Positions 34,337 through 42,752 of a stretch of 64,000 nt of DNA are shown piece after piece (the stretch's first letter is position 1; every line of letters begins with the position of its first letter). The notes beneath the pieces were generated by a model that made no database searches, was not told the origin of the DNA, and worked only from the letters and a program-made list of their open reading frames with translations. The DNA comes from JAOAGA01 sp964540515 (lineage in GTDB: Bacteria > CALINM01), in the NCBI GenBank assembly GCA_964540515.1, contig CAZIMS010000002.1, positions 1 through 64,000 of the forward strand. Reading direction: 5' to 3'. The position numbers were made by a program, and so were the translations under genes.

Positions 34337-35548
34337 ATGAAAATAGTAAAATTTGTCGTAGATTCAATAAAAGAGATTTGTAAAGGAAGCCTCCCTTATT
34401 ACGCATGGGTTGGTTTTTTGCTTTTCTTAATATTATTGGGAGCTTGGGGTTACCATCATGAGTTTACTAGAGAGTTAGGACCTGAAAGTTTGGAGCAACA
34501 CATTATATGGCCTATATTCATAGGAAATTTTGCCTTCTTCGTTGGTGTTGCTGCTGCAGCAGTTCTTCTTGTTATTCCTGCCTATATATATCATTTTCAG
34601 GCCATAAAAGAGATTGCCATATACGGGGAGATAATGGCTTTTTCTGCTATTGCTATGGTTTTAGGCTCAATTATGGTTGATGTGGGAAGGCCTGATAGAT
34701 TCTGGCATTTACTACCCTTTTTAGGTGGAATACTTAATCTGCCAGCTTCAATGCTCTCTTGGGACGTTGTTGTCTTAAATGGTTACATGATACTAAATAT
34801 TATTATAGCCATGTATCTCATCTATAAAGGTTATACTGGCGAAGAACCCAATAAAAAGTTTTATGTTCCACTTATTTTACTATCCATACCCTTTGCTATT
34901 AGTATCCATACAGTAACAGCTTTTATATTTAATGGTTTGGGTGCAAGGCCCTATTGGAACTCTGCAATACTTGCTCCAAGATTTTTAGCATCAGCCTTTT
35001 GTTCCGGTCCCTCATTAATGATAATTGCCTTGCAAATAATTAGAAGATATGGAGGAATCAAGGTTCAAGATTTGGCACTCTTTAAGATTGCTGAGATTAT
35101 GGCTTACGCTATGTTTTTTAACCTATTTCTTTTTGGCGCAGAGGTTTTCAAAGAATATTATACAGGTTCAGTCCACATGGCACCAATGGAGTATCTTATG
35201 CAAGGTCTCCACGGTCACAACAAAATGGTACCTTGGATATGGACGGCTATAACTTTAGATATTACAGCATTTTTTATATTTATATCTTTAAGAAAAGTAA
35301 GAAGCATAAAATTGCTTAATGTTGGTTGTGTCTTGATATTCATAGCAGTTTGGATAGAAAAAGGTCATGCCTTTATAACCCCTGGGTTTATTCCTGGTGT
35401 TTTAGGTGAGGTACACGAATATACTCCTACCTTAGTTGAGATGATAATATCCTTAGGCGTATTTGCTCTTGGCTTGCTTATCTTCACCGTCTGTTCAAAA
35501 CTTGTAGTTGGTATCGAGACAGGCAGACTAAAATATAACAAACAGTAA
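34337..35548 (+). CDS. NrfD/PsrC-family quinone-interacting membrane subunit (CbcU-like)
   Basis: A 403-residue polytopic protein with about ten transmembrane helices and NrfD-family hallmarks: GPESLEQHIIWPIFIGNFAFFVGVAAAAVLL early, MVDVGRPDRFWH and SMLSWDVVVLNGYM in the middle, and SIHTVTAFIFNGLGARPYWNSAILAPRFLASAF. These are the quinone-site and helix-packing motifs of PsrC, ActC and NrfD. It would oxidise or reduce menaquinone and exchange electrons with the Fe-S subunit. An intrinsic terminator follows 20 bp after the stop, closing the operon. Confidence 0.92.
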   Translation: MKIVKFVVDSIKEICKGSLPYYAWVGFLLFLILLGAWGYHHEFTRELGPESLEQHIIWPIFIGNFAFFVGVAAAAVLLVIPAYIYHFQAIKEIAIYGEIMAFSAIAMVLGSIMVDVGRPDRFWHLLPFLGGILNLPASMLSWDVVVLNGYMILNIIIAMYLIYKGYTGEEPNKKFYVPLILLSIPFAISIHTVTAFIFNGLGARPYWNSAILAPRFLASAFCSGPSLMIIALQIIRRYGGIKVQDLALFKIAEIMAYAMFFNLFLFGAEVFKEYYTGSVHMAPMEYLMQGLHGHNKMVPWIWTAITLDITAFFIFISLRKVRSIKLLNVGCVLIFIAVWIEKGHAFITPGFIPGVLGEVHEYTPTLVEMIISLGVFALGLLIFTVCSKLVVGIETGRLKYNKQ

Positions 35549-35568
35549 TTAATTTCACCTTAATAAAC

Positions 35569-35600
35569 AAAAAAGGGGCACCTAAAGCCCCTTTTTTTTA
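35569..35600 (+). terminator. Intrinsic terminator after the NrfD-like gene
   Basis: GGGGC (35575-35579) pairs with GCCCC (35587-35591). The stem is extended by A/T pairs on both sides and has a 7-base loop and eight T residues. It lies 26 bp before the response regulator start. Confidence 0.85.
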
Positions 35601-35613
35601 TTTATAAATATGT

Positions 35614-35626
35614 TAATATTACAACG
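35614..35626 (+). promoter_or_regulatory. -10 element placed for a leaderless response-regulator transcript
   Basis: TAATAT at 35614-35619 lies six bases before the GTG start at 35626, so the expected transcription start coincides with the start codon. No Shine-Dalgarno is present. The -35 region falls in the T-tract of the preceding terminator and is weak. Confidence 0.4.
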
Positions 35627-36327
35627 TGAAAAAGATATTAATCATTGAAGATGATGATAAAATAGCCAATCTCTTAAAAGTATATCTTGAAAATAACGAC
35701 TTCATCGTTACCATAACAAAATCTGCAAAAGAGACAAAAAAGTTATTACAATCAGGTAAAACAGTAAATATTGATGCCATATTACTCGATCTTATGTTGC
35801 CAGACGAGGCAGGTGAGGTGCTGTTAGAGGAAATAAAAGAAGATAGTGACATACCAATATTGATAATCTCTGCAAAAACACAGATACAAGATAAGTTGGC
35901 AGGTCTATCACTTGGTGCTGATGATTATATAACAAAACCTTTTAATCCAAATGAGGTAGTGCTACGTTTAAAAAATATCTTACGCAGATATGAAAAAATA
36001 AAAGATGGGTCCTTTAAATCATATAATAACGGTAGAGTAAAGATTAATGAATATACCTATGAGTTAATAGTGGATGATAAAAAAGTTAATTTAACAGCTA
36101 CAGAGTTCAAGATTTTATTGTTACTAATAAACAATAGGGGAAAAATACTTACAAGAGAAGAGATAATAAAAAAGGCCTTAGGTTACGATTATGAAGGCTA
36201 CGACAGAACAGTAGATGCTCATATAAAAAACATAAGAAATAAGATAAAAGAAGTAGCCGATGATTTAAACTGCATACAAACTGTCTATAGCTTAGGCTAT
36301 AGGTGTACCTGTCAGATAGATGATTAA
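35626..36327 (+). CDS. OmpR/PhoB-family response regulator
   Basis: A 233-residue protein with a receiver domain (about 1-115: acidic triad EDDD near residues 8-11, phospho-acceptor Asp near 55 in LLDLMLP, Ser/Thr in LIISAK, Lys in ITKPF) and a C-terminal winged helix (VNLTATEFKILLLLINNRGKILTREEI...YDRTVDAHIKNIRNKI). It starts with GTG and has no ribosome-binding site. The histidine kinase gene overlaps its end by 8 bp. A plausible target is the small exported protein gene at 37669, whose promoter carries three direct repeats spaced 10-11 nt, the geometry bound by this family. Confidence 0.92.
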   Translation: MKKILIIEDDDKIANLLKVYLENNDFIVTITKSAKETKKLLQSGKTVNIDAILLDLMLPDEAGEVLLEEIKEDSDIPILIISAKTQIQDKLAGLSLGADDYITKPFNPNEVVLRLKNILRRYEKIKDGSFKSYNNGRVKINEYTYELIVDDKKVNLTATEFKILLLLINNRGKILTREEIIKKALGYDYEGYDRTVDAHIKNIRNKIKEVADDLNCIQTVYSLGYRCTCQIDD

Positions 36328-37597
36328 AACATTCAAGTTAAAAATATTTATTATCCTTTTTTTTGTTTCTACCTTAACCCTTTCATCTAGTTTTATTGTA
36401 AGACATTATTTTATTGAAGAGACAAAAAAATACATCGATGGCAAGAGAGAAGATAATGTTTACATTTTTATAAATGAGATAGAAAGAGATTATGCAAAAA
36501 CAGAGACTTTTGAGAAAATAGGCATTGATAAAATTTTTTATTTAGCAGAAAAACTACATTTAAACTTTGTTATTTTTGATTTGGAAGAAAAAGTAATTTT
36601 AAAGTTAAACAGTAATAATTTATCTTCGAATTATGAAGAATACCCTCTTTTTTATAAAAGAAAGCAGATTGGTACTGTAAGGATAAGCTTTAATGAAGAA
36701 GAAAGAATAAACGTTCTTATTGATAGGTCAAAAAAAATATTATTATTCTCAGTCCTTTTAACCTTGATAACAATTGGAGTAATAAGCATCATAATATCTG
36801 AGAGGCTTACAAAACCCTTAAAGGAGCTTACAAAAAGTGCAAAAGAGATATCAAAGGGCAATCTAAACGTAAATACAAATGTTAAAAGCAAGGATGAGAT
36901 AGGTAAGCTAAGTCAAGCCTTCAATGAGATGGTAAAGAGGCTTAAAAGGCTTGAGGATATAAGAAAACGAAATATTACAAATCTTTCTCACGAGATAAGA
37001 ACTCCTCTGACAATTTTAAAGGGCAATTTGATGGGTATTAAAGATGGCCTTATTGTGGGAGATGATAAAGTAATAGACTCCCTATTGGAAGAGGTTGATA
37101 AGATAGAATCACTAACGGAAGGTATAAAGAGGTTGGGGGATATTGACGAAAGTCTCTTTAGATTAAGATTAGAAAAGGCGAACTTGAAAGAGCTTACAGA
37201 AAACTCTATAGAAAACATAAAAATACTGCTTGAAAAAAAGACTTTAAATATAGAAGCCTCTCTTGATGATTTAGAGATTGAGGTGGATAAAAAACTTTAT
37301 AAACAATTAGTTACAAACTTATTGAGTAATGCAATAAAGGCTTCCTCAGAAAAAGATAAAATATTAGTTAAAATTGATAAGGAAAAGGGAGAGCTTATAG
37401 TAAAAGATTTTGGAACGGGGATTGAAAAAAAAGACATAGACCTTATCTTTGAAAGGTTTTACAAAAAATTTAGAGATGGTTCTGGTGTTGGACTTACAAT
37501 TGTTAAAGAGATTGCAGATGCTCATAACTGGAAGATATACGTAAATAGCAAAATGGGTGAAGGAACAGAGTTTATAATAAAATTTCAAAATTCATAA
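36320..37597 (+). CDS. Membrane sensor histidine kinase
   Basis: A 425-residue kinase with transmembrane helices at about 8-27 and 139-159 enclosing a periplasmic sensor loop of about 110 residues. A HAMP domain (about 160-212, ERLTKPLKELTKSAKEISKGNL) and a HisKA domain with phospho-His in NLSHEIRTPL near residue 224 follow. The HATPase domain has NLLSNAIKASSE (N box), VKDFGTGI (G1), FYKKFRDGSGVGLTIVKEI (G2) and a final GTEFIIKF. The small sensor loop has no recognisable ligand fold. Linked to its regulator by an 8-bp overlap, it resembles CpxA/PhoR-type envelope sensors. The downstream exported protein may feed back on it. Confidence 0.92.
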   Translation: MIKTFKLKIFIILFFVSTLTLSSSFIVRHYFIEETKKYIDGKREDNVYIFINEIERDYAKTETFEKIGIDKIFYLAEKLHLNFVIFDLEEKVILKLNSNNLSSNYEEYPLFYKRKQIGTVRISFNEEERINVLIDRSKKILLFSVLLTLITIGVISIIISERLTKPLKELTKSAKEISKGNLNVNTNVKSKDEIGKLSQAFNEMVKRLKRLEDIRKRNITNLSHEIRTPLTILKGNLMGIKDGLIVGDDKVIDSLLEEVDKIESLTEGIKRLGDIDESLFRLRLEKANLKELTENSIENIKILLEKKTLNIEASLDDLEIEVDKKLYKQLVTNLLSNAIKASSEKDKILVKIDKEKGELIVKDFGTGIEKKDIDLIFERFYKKFRDGSGVGLTIVKEIADAHNWKIYVNSKMGEGTEFIIKFQNS

Positions 37598-37643
37598 TTT
37601 TTCATAATTTATCCATAATCCCTTCAAAATTAAAGGTTATACT
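37593..37643 (+). promoter_or_regulatory. Three CATAAT direct repeats and -10 element: response-regulator-type promoter
   Basis: CATAAT occurs at 37593, 37603 and 37614, spaced 10 and 11 nt, within the phrase TTCATAATTT. The last copy occupies the -35 position of a promoter whose -10 is TATACT (37638-37643). Direct repeats with one-helical-turn spacing replacing the -35 are the signature of PhoB/OmpR-family activated promoters. The first copy overlaps the kinase stop codon. Confidence 0.6.
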
Positions 37644-37668
37644 GTAAGAAAAAAAGGAGGTTAAGGTT

Positions 37669-38058
37669 ATGAAAAAAGTTGTAGTAATCGCAGCAGTATT
37701 TTTGTTGATGGTTGTTTTCTCCGTTGAAGCTAAAATGATGCGAGGTGGTGGGAAATTTGTAAACTACACCAGTGTAAATCTTGAAAGTCTAAAAAAGTTT
37801 CACAAAGATACTCTGGAGCTAAGGGATGAACTGTTTATTAAAAGAGTGGAGCTTGAAAAAGAATATGCTAAAGAAAGGAAGGACTATGAAAAGATAACTG
37901 CATTGAAAAAGGACATAGTATCACTGCAGACAAAAATACAGGCTCTTGGAGAAAAGTATGGCATAAAAAGTAATAAAATAACAAACTGCTATAATTGTGA
38001 TAACTGCTATCTTGGTCAAGAAAGAGCATACGTAAAATGTAACAAAAGGTGTTGGTAA
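37669..38058 (+). CDS. Small exported Spy/CpxP/ZraP-like protein with Cys-rich tail
   Basis: A 129-residue protein: signal peptide KKVVVIAAVFLLMVVFSVEAK, then a long charged helix (SLKKFHKDTLELRDELFIKRVELEKEYAKERKDYEKITALKKDI...LQTKIQALGEKYG). The arrangement is like CpxP/Spy/ZraP with a DELxxKRxELEK-type segment. The C-terminus CYNCDNC...CNKRCW has five cysteines, suggesting metal binding or disulfides. Members of this group are periplasmic chaperones or metal sensors that feed back on two-component systems. A perfect AGGAGG precedes the ATG. Its promoter region carries the CATAAT repeats, so it is the likely main output of the adjacent regulatory pair. Confidence 0.75.
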   Translation: MKKVVVIAAVFLLMVVFSVEAKMMRGGGKFVNYTSVNLESLKKFHKDTLELRDELFIKRVELEKEYAKERKDYEKITALKKDIVSLQTKIQALGEKYGIKSNKITNCYNCDNCYLGQERAYVKCNKRCW

Positions 38059-38075
38059 ATAAATTTTGAGATCTT

Positions 38076-38405
38076 ATGGTTATGAAAAATATTTATTTAA
38101 TATTGATAGCCCTTATTTCATTAGTTACCCTTGCCTTTGCTGAACCTGGTGTTCGGCAAAGGCCCTTTGGAGCATACTGTCCTGATGGCAGAAGAGGAGC
38201 TTACGGAGAAAGATTAGAGGTTAAAGACCTTAAATCTGCAAAGGAAATCATAAAAAAGTTTTATGAAAAAAATGATGATATAACCATTGGTGATATAAGC
38301 GAAAGGAGAGGTTTTTTTGAGGTAACTATATATGACAAAAAGGGCAATGTAATAGATATACTTATAATTCACAAAAGGACAGGAAGGATAAGGTCTATTT
38401 ACTGA
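38076..38405 (+). CDS. Small exported PepSY-like protein
   Basis: A 109-residue protein with signal peptide MKNIYLILIALISLVTLAFAE and a mature part of about 85 residues. SAKEIIKKFYEKNDDITIGDISERRGFFEVTIYDKKGNVIDILIIHKRTGRIRSIY has the helix-plus-strands layout of a PepSY-like module (a final D/R-x-x-G-R-I-R-S-x-Y strand is typical). It follows the Spy-like gene by 17 bp, so both probably belong to the same envelope-stress response. Two in-frame ATGs (38076, 38082) are possible, and neither has a strong ribosome-binding site. The GGR-RG stretch at the mature N-terminus is unusual. Confidence 0.65.
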   Translation: MVMKNIYLILIALISLVTLAFAEPGVRQRPFGAYCPDGRRGAYGERLEVKDLKSAKEIIKKFYEKNDDITIGDISERRGFFEVTIYDKKGNVIDILIIHKRTGRIRSIY

Positions 38406-38445
38406 TATAGAAAGGTCAGAAAATACAGATTAAAATAAGCATTTC

Positions 38446-38482
38446 TTGAATATTTTAGGAAAATGTTTTATTTTAATTTATG
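38446..38482 (+). promoter_or_regulatory. ligA promoter, predicted leaderless
   Basis: TTGAAT (38446-38451), 17-bp spacer and TATTTT (38469-38474) put the transcription start at about 38481-38482, which is the GTG start codon. No Shine-Dalgarno is present. Confidence 0.45.
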
Positions 38483-40515
38483 TGAACAAAGAAGGTGCAA
38501 GAAGAAGAATTGAAGAGCTAAAAAAAATTATCGCCTATCATGACTATCTTTATTATGTAAAAAATACTCCAGAGATAACAGACTCTGAGTATGATAAACT
38601 CTTTGCTGAGCTAAGGTCTCTTGAAAATCAGTACCCCGAATTAATCACTCTTGACTCTCCCACCCAAAGGGTAAGTGGAGATGTGCAAAAAGAGTTTAAA
38701 ACAAGGCAACACTCAATTCCTATGATTAGCCTTGATAATGCCTTTGAGGAGTCAGATGTATTAGATTTTGTCAATAGGATTAAAAGATTTGTTAAAAGAG
38801 AGATTGACTTTGATTTTGTTCTTGAACCTAAGATTGATGGTTTGGCTATAGAGTTGATATATGAAAAAGGTGTTCTAATCGCTGGCATTACAAGAGGTGA
38901 CGGTATAAAAGGTGAGGATGTAACAGCTAATATAAAAACAATAAAAACAATCCCCTTAAAACTTATGACTACCTTCCCACCAGAGCTACTGGAAGTAAGA
39001 GGAGAAGTATTTTTGTCTAAATCAGCTTTTAAAATTATTAATGAACAGCAAGAGGAACAGGGAAAACCAACCTTTTCAAACCCAAGAAATGCCAGTGCTG
39101 GTAGTATTAGACAACTTGACCCAAATATTACAGCCCAAAGACCCCTTGATGCATTTTTTTATGGCCCTGGATTATTAATAGGTATTGATGTTTCAAACCA
39201 CTGGGATTTCCTACAGTTAATAGGATCCTATGGATTGAAAATCAACCCTTTAACAAAAAAAGCCAAAGATATTAATGATATAATTAGCTATCATAAATAT
39301 CTCTCAGAGACAAGAGATAGTTTGCCCTATGAGATAGATGGGATTGTTATAAAGGTAAATAATTTTAACTTACAGAAGGAACTAGGTGAGACAGCAAGAA
39401 GCCCACGCTGGGCTGTGGCATACAAGTTTAAGCCACGGCAGGCAGTAACAAAAGTTAATGATATCATAGTAAGTGTAGGCAGGACAGGAACTCTAACACC
39501 TATTGCTATATTAGAGCCAGTAGAGATAGCAGGAGTGACCGTATCAAGGTCAACCCTTCATAACCAAGATGAGGTTGATAGACTTGATGTTAGAGTAGGT
39601 GATTATGTAGTTGTTGAGAGAGCAGGAGACGTAATACCTGAAATTGTAAAAACACTCGTGGATAAAAGAGATGCTAACTCAAAACCTTTCAAGTTGCCAG
39701 ATGTATGTCCTGTTTGTGGCTCTAAGGCTGTTAAGTATGAAGGAGAAGTTGCAATTAGATGTACAGGTATAGATTGTCCAGCCCAGCTTAAAGAGAGAAT
39801 TAAGCATTTTTGTAAAAAGGATGCTATGGATATTGAGGGTTTTGGAGATAAAATTTGTGATCAACTAGTAGATAGGAATATTGTAAAGGGGATTGAAGAC
39901 ATATTTTATTTAAAAAAAGAAGACCTTTTTAAATTAGAAAGAATGGGCAATAAGCTCTCAGAGAACTTACTAAATTCCATAAACAAGGCAAAAAGGACAG
40001 AGCTACACAGGTTTATTTATGCCCTCGGGATAAGATTTGTTGGAGAAGTTACTGCTAAGAAATTAGCGGATTCTTTTAAAGATATTAATTCTTTAATGGC
40101 AGCAAGAGAAGAAGAGCTTCTTGAAATTGCTGATATTGGTCCTTCGGTAGCCAAAAGTATCGTGACCTTTTTTAGTGAAGACAAAAATCTGTTAGCAATT
40201 AAGAAACTTTTATCTGCCGGTATTGTTTTTAAAGAGAAAGAAACAAAAGAAGGTTTTTTTACTGGTAAATCTGTCCTTTTTACAGGTACCCTAAGCTCAA
40301 TGACAAGGGGAGATGCAAAAAAACTTGTGGAAGAAGAGGGCGGGATTGTAAAATCTTCAGTTACAAAAGACCTTGATTATCTTGTAGTTGGGAAAGATCC
40401 AGGTTCAAAATTGGAGATCGCAAAGAGCTTTAAGATAAAAATTTTAACAGAGGAAGAGTTTTTAAACTTAGTAAAAAAAGAAAAAGCTATAGGAGAAACT
40501 GGTAGATTGCTATGA
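38482..40515 (+). CDS. ligA: NAD-dependent DNA ligase LigA
   Basis: From GTG 38482 the enzyme has 677 residues. It has domain Ia (YHDYLYYVKNTPEITDSEYD), the adenylation domain with nucleophile lysine in EPKIDG near residue 117, and an OB fold. A four-cysteine zinc finger (CPVCGSKAV...CTGIDCPAQ), a helix-hairpin-helix domain (GIRFVGEVTAKKLA, IADIGPSVAKSI) and a C-terminal BRCT domain (GKSVLFTGTLSSMTRGDAKKLVEEEGG) complete it. It seals nicks in replication and repair. A frame start 12 codons upstream (TTG 38446) would begin inside the -35 element, so I prefer the GTG, which aligns with the family N-terminus. The stop overlaps the next gene by 4 bp. Confidence 0.97.
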   Translation: MNKEGARRRIEELKKIIAYHDYLYYVKNTPEITDSEYDKLFAELRSLENQYPELITLDSPTQRVSGDVQKEFKTRQHSIPMISLDNAFEESDVLDFVNRIKRFVKREIDFDFVLEPKIDGLAIELIYEKGVLIAGITRGDGIKGEDVTANIKTIKTIPLKLMTTFPPELLEVRGEVFLSKSAFKIINEQQEEQGKPTFSNPRNASAGSIRQLDPNITAQRPLDAFFYGPGLLIGIDVSNHWDFLQLIGSYGLKINPLTKKAKDINDIISYHKYLSETRDSLPYEIDGIVIKVNNFNLQKELGETARSPRWAVAYKFKPRQAVTKVNDIIVSVGRTGTLTPIAILEPVEIAGVTVSRSTLHNQDEVDRLDVRVGDYVVVERAGDVIPEIVKTLVDKRDANSKPFKLPDVCPVCGSKAVKYEGEVAIRCTGIDCPAQLKERIKHFCKKDAMDIEGFGDKICDQLVDRNIVKGIEDIFYLKKEDLFKLERMGNKLSENLLNSINKAKRTELHRFIYALGIRFVGEVTAKKLADSFKDINSLMAAREEELLEIADIGPSVAKSIVTFFSEDKNLLAIKKLLSAGIVFKEKETKEGFFTGKSVLFTGTLSSMTRGDAKKLVEEEGGIVKSSVTKDLDYLVVGKDPGSKLEIAKSFKIKILTEEEFLNLVKKEKAIGETGRLL

Positions 40516-41144
40516 AGAGGAACTTGCTTGTTTTTTTTATATTACTTTTCTGGCACCTAAATATAGGTGCTACGGTATTCTCAATCTTTTTGCCAACGGA
40601 GATAAAAGAGTGGAAGGTTAAAGAGTTTAGAGGTAAAGCAGATTATAAGATTGTTGAAGACCCCAAGAGACTTGTAAAACTTATATCAGAAAACAGTTCC
40701 TATAATCTTGTGAAGGATTTTGTGATAGATCTATCAGAGTATCCTTATCTAAACTTTGAATGGATGGTGGAAAGATTGCCAAAAAATGGAGATGCCCGCT
40801 TGAAAGAAAAAGATGATCAACCAGCACAAATTTATGTAATAGTGCCAGCTTTTCCAGAAATGATTAACTATAAAGGTATTGGTTATATATGGGATTCTCA
40901 ATGCCCCTTGGGGGAGTACCAAAGCCCAAAAATTTCTAGTATAAAATATGTGGTATTAAGATCAGGCAGTAATGATTTAAACAGGCTTATAAAAGAAAAG
41001 GTGAATGTATATCAAGACTTCAAAAGACTTTGGGGTATTGACTTAAAAAAAAGAAAGATTGTTATTGCTTTAGGTATAGATTCTGACGATACAAATTCAA
41101 AGGCTGTATCATATTTTGGTGATATCTATTTCTCTAAGGACTAA
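40512..41144 (+). CDS. Exported DUF3047 protein
   Basis: A 210-residue protein with signal peptide KRNLLVFFILLFWHLNIGA. The DUF3047 features are visible: FVIDLSEYPYLNFEWMVERLPKNGDAR with a following DQPAQIYVIVP, GYIWDSQCPLG, and the terminal IGIDSDDTNSKAVSYFGDIYF. The family is found in envelope-related operons of Deltaproteobacteria-like groups and has no known activity; a carbohydrate-binding-like beta fold has been suggested by its length and pattern. It overlaps ligA by 4 bp and pgpA by 1 bp. Confidence 0.72.
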   Translation: MKRNLLVFFILLFWHLNIGATVFSIFLPTEIKEWKVKEFRGKADYKIVEDPKRLVKLISENSSYNLVKDFVIDLSEYPYLNFEWMVERLPKNGDARLKEKDDQPAQIYVIVPAFPEMINYKGIGYIWDSQCPLGEYQSPKISSIKYVVLRSGSNDLNRLIKEKVNVYQDFKRLWGIDLKKRKIVIALGIDSDDTNSKAVSYFGDIYFSKD

Positions 41145-41599
41145 TGAAAGAAAAAATTTATAAAATAATCTCTACAGGCTTTTATACAGGCTATGCCCCC
41201 TATGCGCCAGGGACTTTAGGTAGTCTAATCGGCATAGTTTTTTATTTATTAACAGAGTGGAGCTACTACACCTATCAGGTCTTTTTATTTCTTTTGTTTC
41301 TTTATTTGTCATATAAATCTGTTGCTTATGCAATAGGAATATTTAACGATCCTGACCCATCTGAAGTTGTTTGTGATGAGATTTTAGGAATGTGGTTTTC
41401 ACTGCTATTCTTCGAACTCAATATATATCAGATATTCTTAGCCTTTGTAATTTTTAGGTTTTTTGATATATTAAAACCTTTTCCAATAAAGCTTATAGAG
41501 AAAAAGTTCAATGGACCCTCTGGAGTCATTTTAGATGATTTAATGGCAGGTGTTTATACAAAAATCTTATTATGGCTAATAATGAGTAGTGGTTTTTAG
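41144..41599 (+). CDS. pgpA: Phosphatidylglycerophosphatase A
   Basis: A 151-residue membrane enzyme that dephosphorylates phosphatidylglycerophosphate to phosphatidylglycerol. Conserved features are GFYTGYAPYAPGTLGSLIG near the N-terminus, DPSEVVCDEILGMWFSLL (the metal-binding Asp-Glu), FRFFDILKPFPI and ILDDLMAGVYT. Three to four hydrophobic segments are visible. The start codon shares one base with the preceding stop. The grouping with pncC is common in many phyla. Confidence 0.92.
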   Translation: MKEKIYKIISTGFYTGYAPYAPGTLGSLIGIVFYLLTEWSYYTYQVFLFLLFLYLSYKSVAYAIGIFNDPDPSEVVCDEILGMWFSLLFFELNIYQIFLAFVIFRFFDILKPFPIKLIEKKFNGPSGVILDDLMAGVYTKILLWLIMSSGF

Positions 41600-41601
41600 A
41601 T

Positions 41602-42066
41602 ATGGAACTAAAAGAAAGGCTTGGAAGAAAACTTTTTGAAAAAAAACTTACCCTCTCTGTAGCAGAATCCTGTACGGGTGGTTTAATCAGCAAGCTTATT
41701 ACAGATGTGAGTGGCAGCTCTGCTTATTTTAATATGGGGGTTATTACTTATTCAAACGAAGCAAAAATAAAGATATTAAAAGTTGATGATAAGATAATTA
41801 AGAAACATGGAGCAGTAAGCCCTGAGTGTGCAGAAGCAATGATAAGGGGACTTAAGGCTCTGTCAGGATCGGATATCTGTATCTCAACGACAGGCATTGC
41901 TGGACCAACTGGGGGAACAGAGGAAAAACCAGTAGGACTTGTATATTGTGGTTTTTTTATAAAAGATAAGATATTCATAGAAAAAAACATCTTTAAAGGA
42001 GATAGATATATAATTAGGCAACAGACTGCCGATTATTGCCTTAATTATATTTTAGAGAGGATTTAA
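41602..42066 (+). CDS. pncC: CinA C-terminal-domain nicotinamide-nucleotide amidase (PncC)
   Basis: A 154-residue protein corresponding to the stand-alone CinA C-terminal domain: VAESCTGGLISKLITDVSGSSAYFNMGVITYSNEAK, HGAVSPECAEAM and STTGIAGPTGGTEEKPVGLVY. It deamidates nicotinamide mononucleotide for NAD salvage. This is relevant beside ligA, whose NAD-dependent reaction releases NMN. The N-terminal MoCF-like domain of full-length CinA is absent. The stop overlaps the thpR start by one base. Confidence 0.92.
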   Translation: MELKERLGRKLFEKKLTLSVAESCTGGLISKLITDVSGSSAYFNMGVITYSNEAKIKILKVDDKIIKKHGAVSPECAEAMIRGLKALSGSDICISTTGIAGPTGGTEEKPVGLVYCGFFIKDKIFIEKNIFKGDRYIIRQQTADYCLNYILERI

Positions 42067-42644
42067 TGGAAAAGGTTAGGCTTTTTATAGCCATAGATCT
42101 TGATAAAGAAGGCGTTGATAGGATAACACCCTTTCAAAAAGAGATTGCCTCAAAGTTAAAGGAAGTTAGATGGACAAAGAAAGATAATTGGCATATAACA
42201 ATAAAGTTTTTAGGCGAGGTAGAGTCATCTCAATTAGATAATATTATCCCGATTTTAGAGGATATTAAAACTTTTTTTAAGCCCTTCACTCTTAAACTGG
42301 ATAAGATAGATGTATTTCCTGATATTAGAGTTCCAAGAGTGATATTTTTAGATGTAAAGGATAGTTTAGAACTAAAAAATTTAGCAGAAGCCATAGAGAC
42401 TAAGTTATCATTAATAGGTTTTCCTAAAGAAAAAAGAGATTTTCGTGGTCACTTAACACTTGGACGTATTAAGGATACAAAGAAGTTTATTAAATTAAAC
42501 CCTAACTATAAAGAGATTTTAAACCGCTCTTTGTCTCATGACTTTGATGTGTCAGAGTTTTATTTATACAAAAGCGTACTAAAAAAAGAAGGACCTGAAT
42601 ATATTCCGCTTCATTCATTCCCTCTGCTAATGACAGGTCTCTGA
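42066..42644 (+). CDS. thpR: RNA 2',3'-cyclic phosphodiesterase (2'-5' RNA ligase family)
   Basis: A 192-residue 2H phosphoesterase with the paired catalytic motifs HITIKFLG (about 46-53) and HLTLGRIK (about 129-136), and the N-terminal RLFIAIDLD typical of ThpR/LigT. It opens 2',3'-cyclic phosphates on RNA and can join tRNA halves in vitro; the in vivo role is poorly known. The family usually ends near 180-190 residues, as here. It closes the ligA-thpR run and is followed after 35 bp by a tRNA gene. Confidence 0.9.
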   Translation: MEKVRLFIAIDLDKEGVDRITPFQKEIASKLKEVRWTKKDNWHITIKFLGEVESSQLDNIIPILEDIKTFFKPFTLKLDKIDVFPDIRVPRVIFLDVKDSLELKNLAEAIETKLSLIGFPKEKRDFRGHLTLGRIKDTKKFIKLNPNYKEILNRSLSHDFDVSEFYLYKSVLKKEGPEYIPLHSFPLLMTGL

Positions 42645-42679
42645 TTTTGTATTTTAATGTTTTATATAAGTCTAAAAAA

Positions 42680-42752
42680 GCGTCTGTAGCTCAGGGGATA
42701 GAGCATCGGCTTCCGAAGCCGAGGGACGCAGGTTCGAATCCTGCCAGACGCG
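42680..42752 (+). tRNA. tRNA-Arg, anticodon CCG
   Basis: A 73-nt cloverleaf: acceptor GCGTCTG/CAGACGC with discriminator G, D arm GCTCAGGGGATAGAGC, anticodon stem TCGGC/GCCGA with loop TTCCGAA (anticodon CCG), variable GGGAC, T arm GCAGG-TTCGAAT-CCTGC. CCA is not encoded. The last base directly abuts the stop codon of the convergent DEAD-box gene. Confidence 0.96.
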
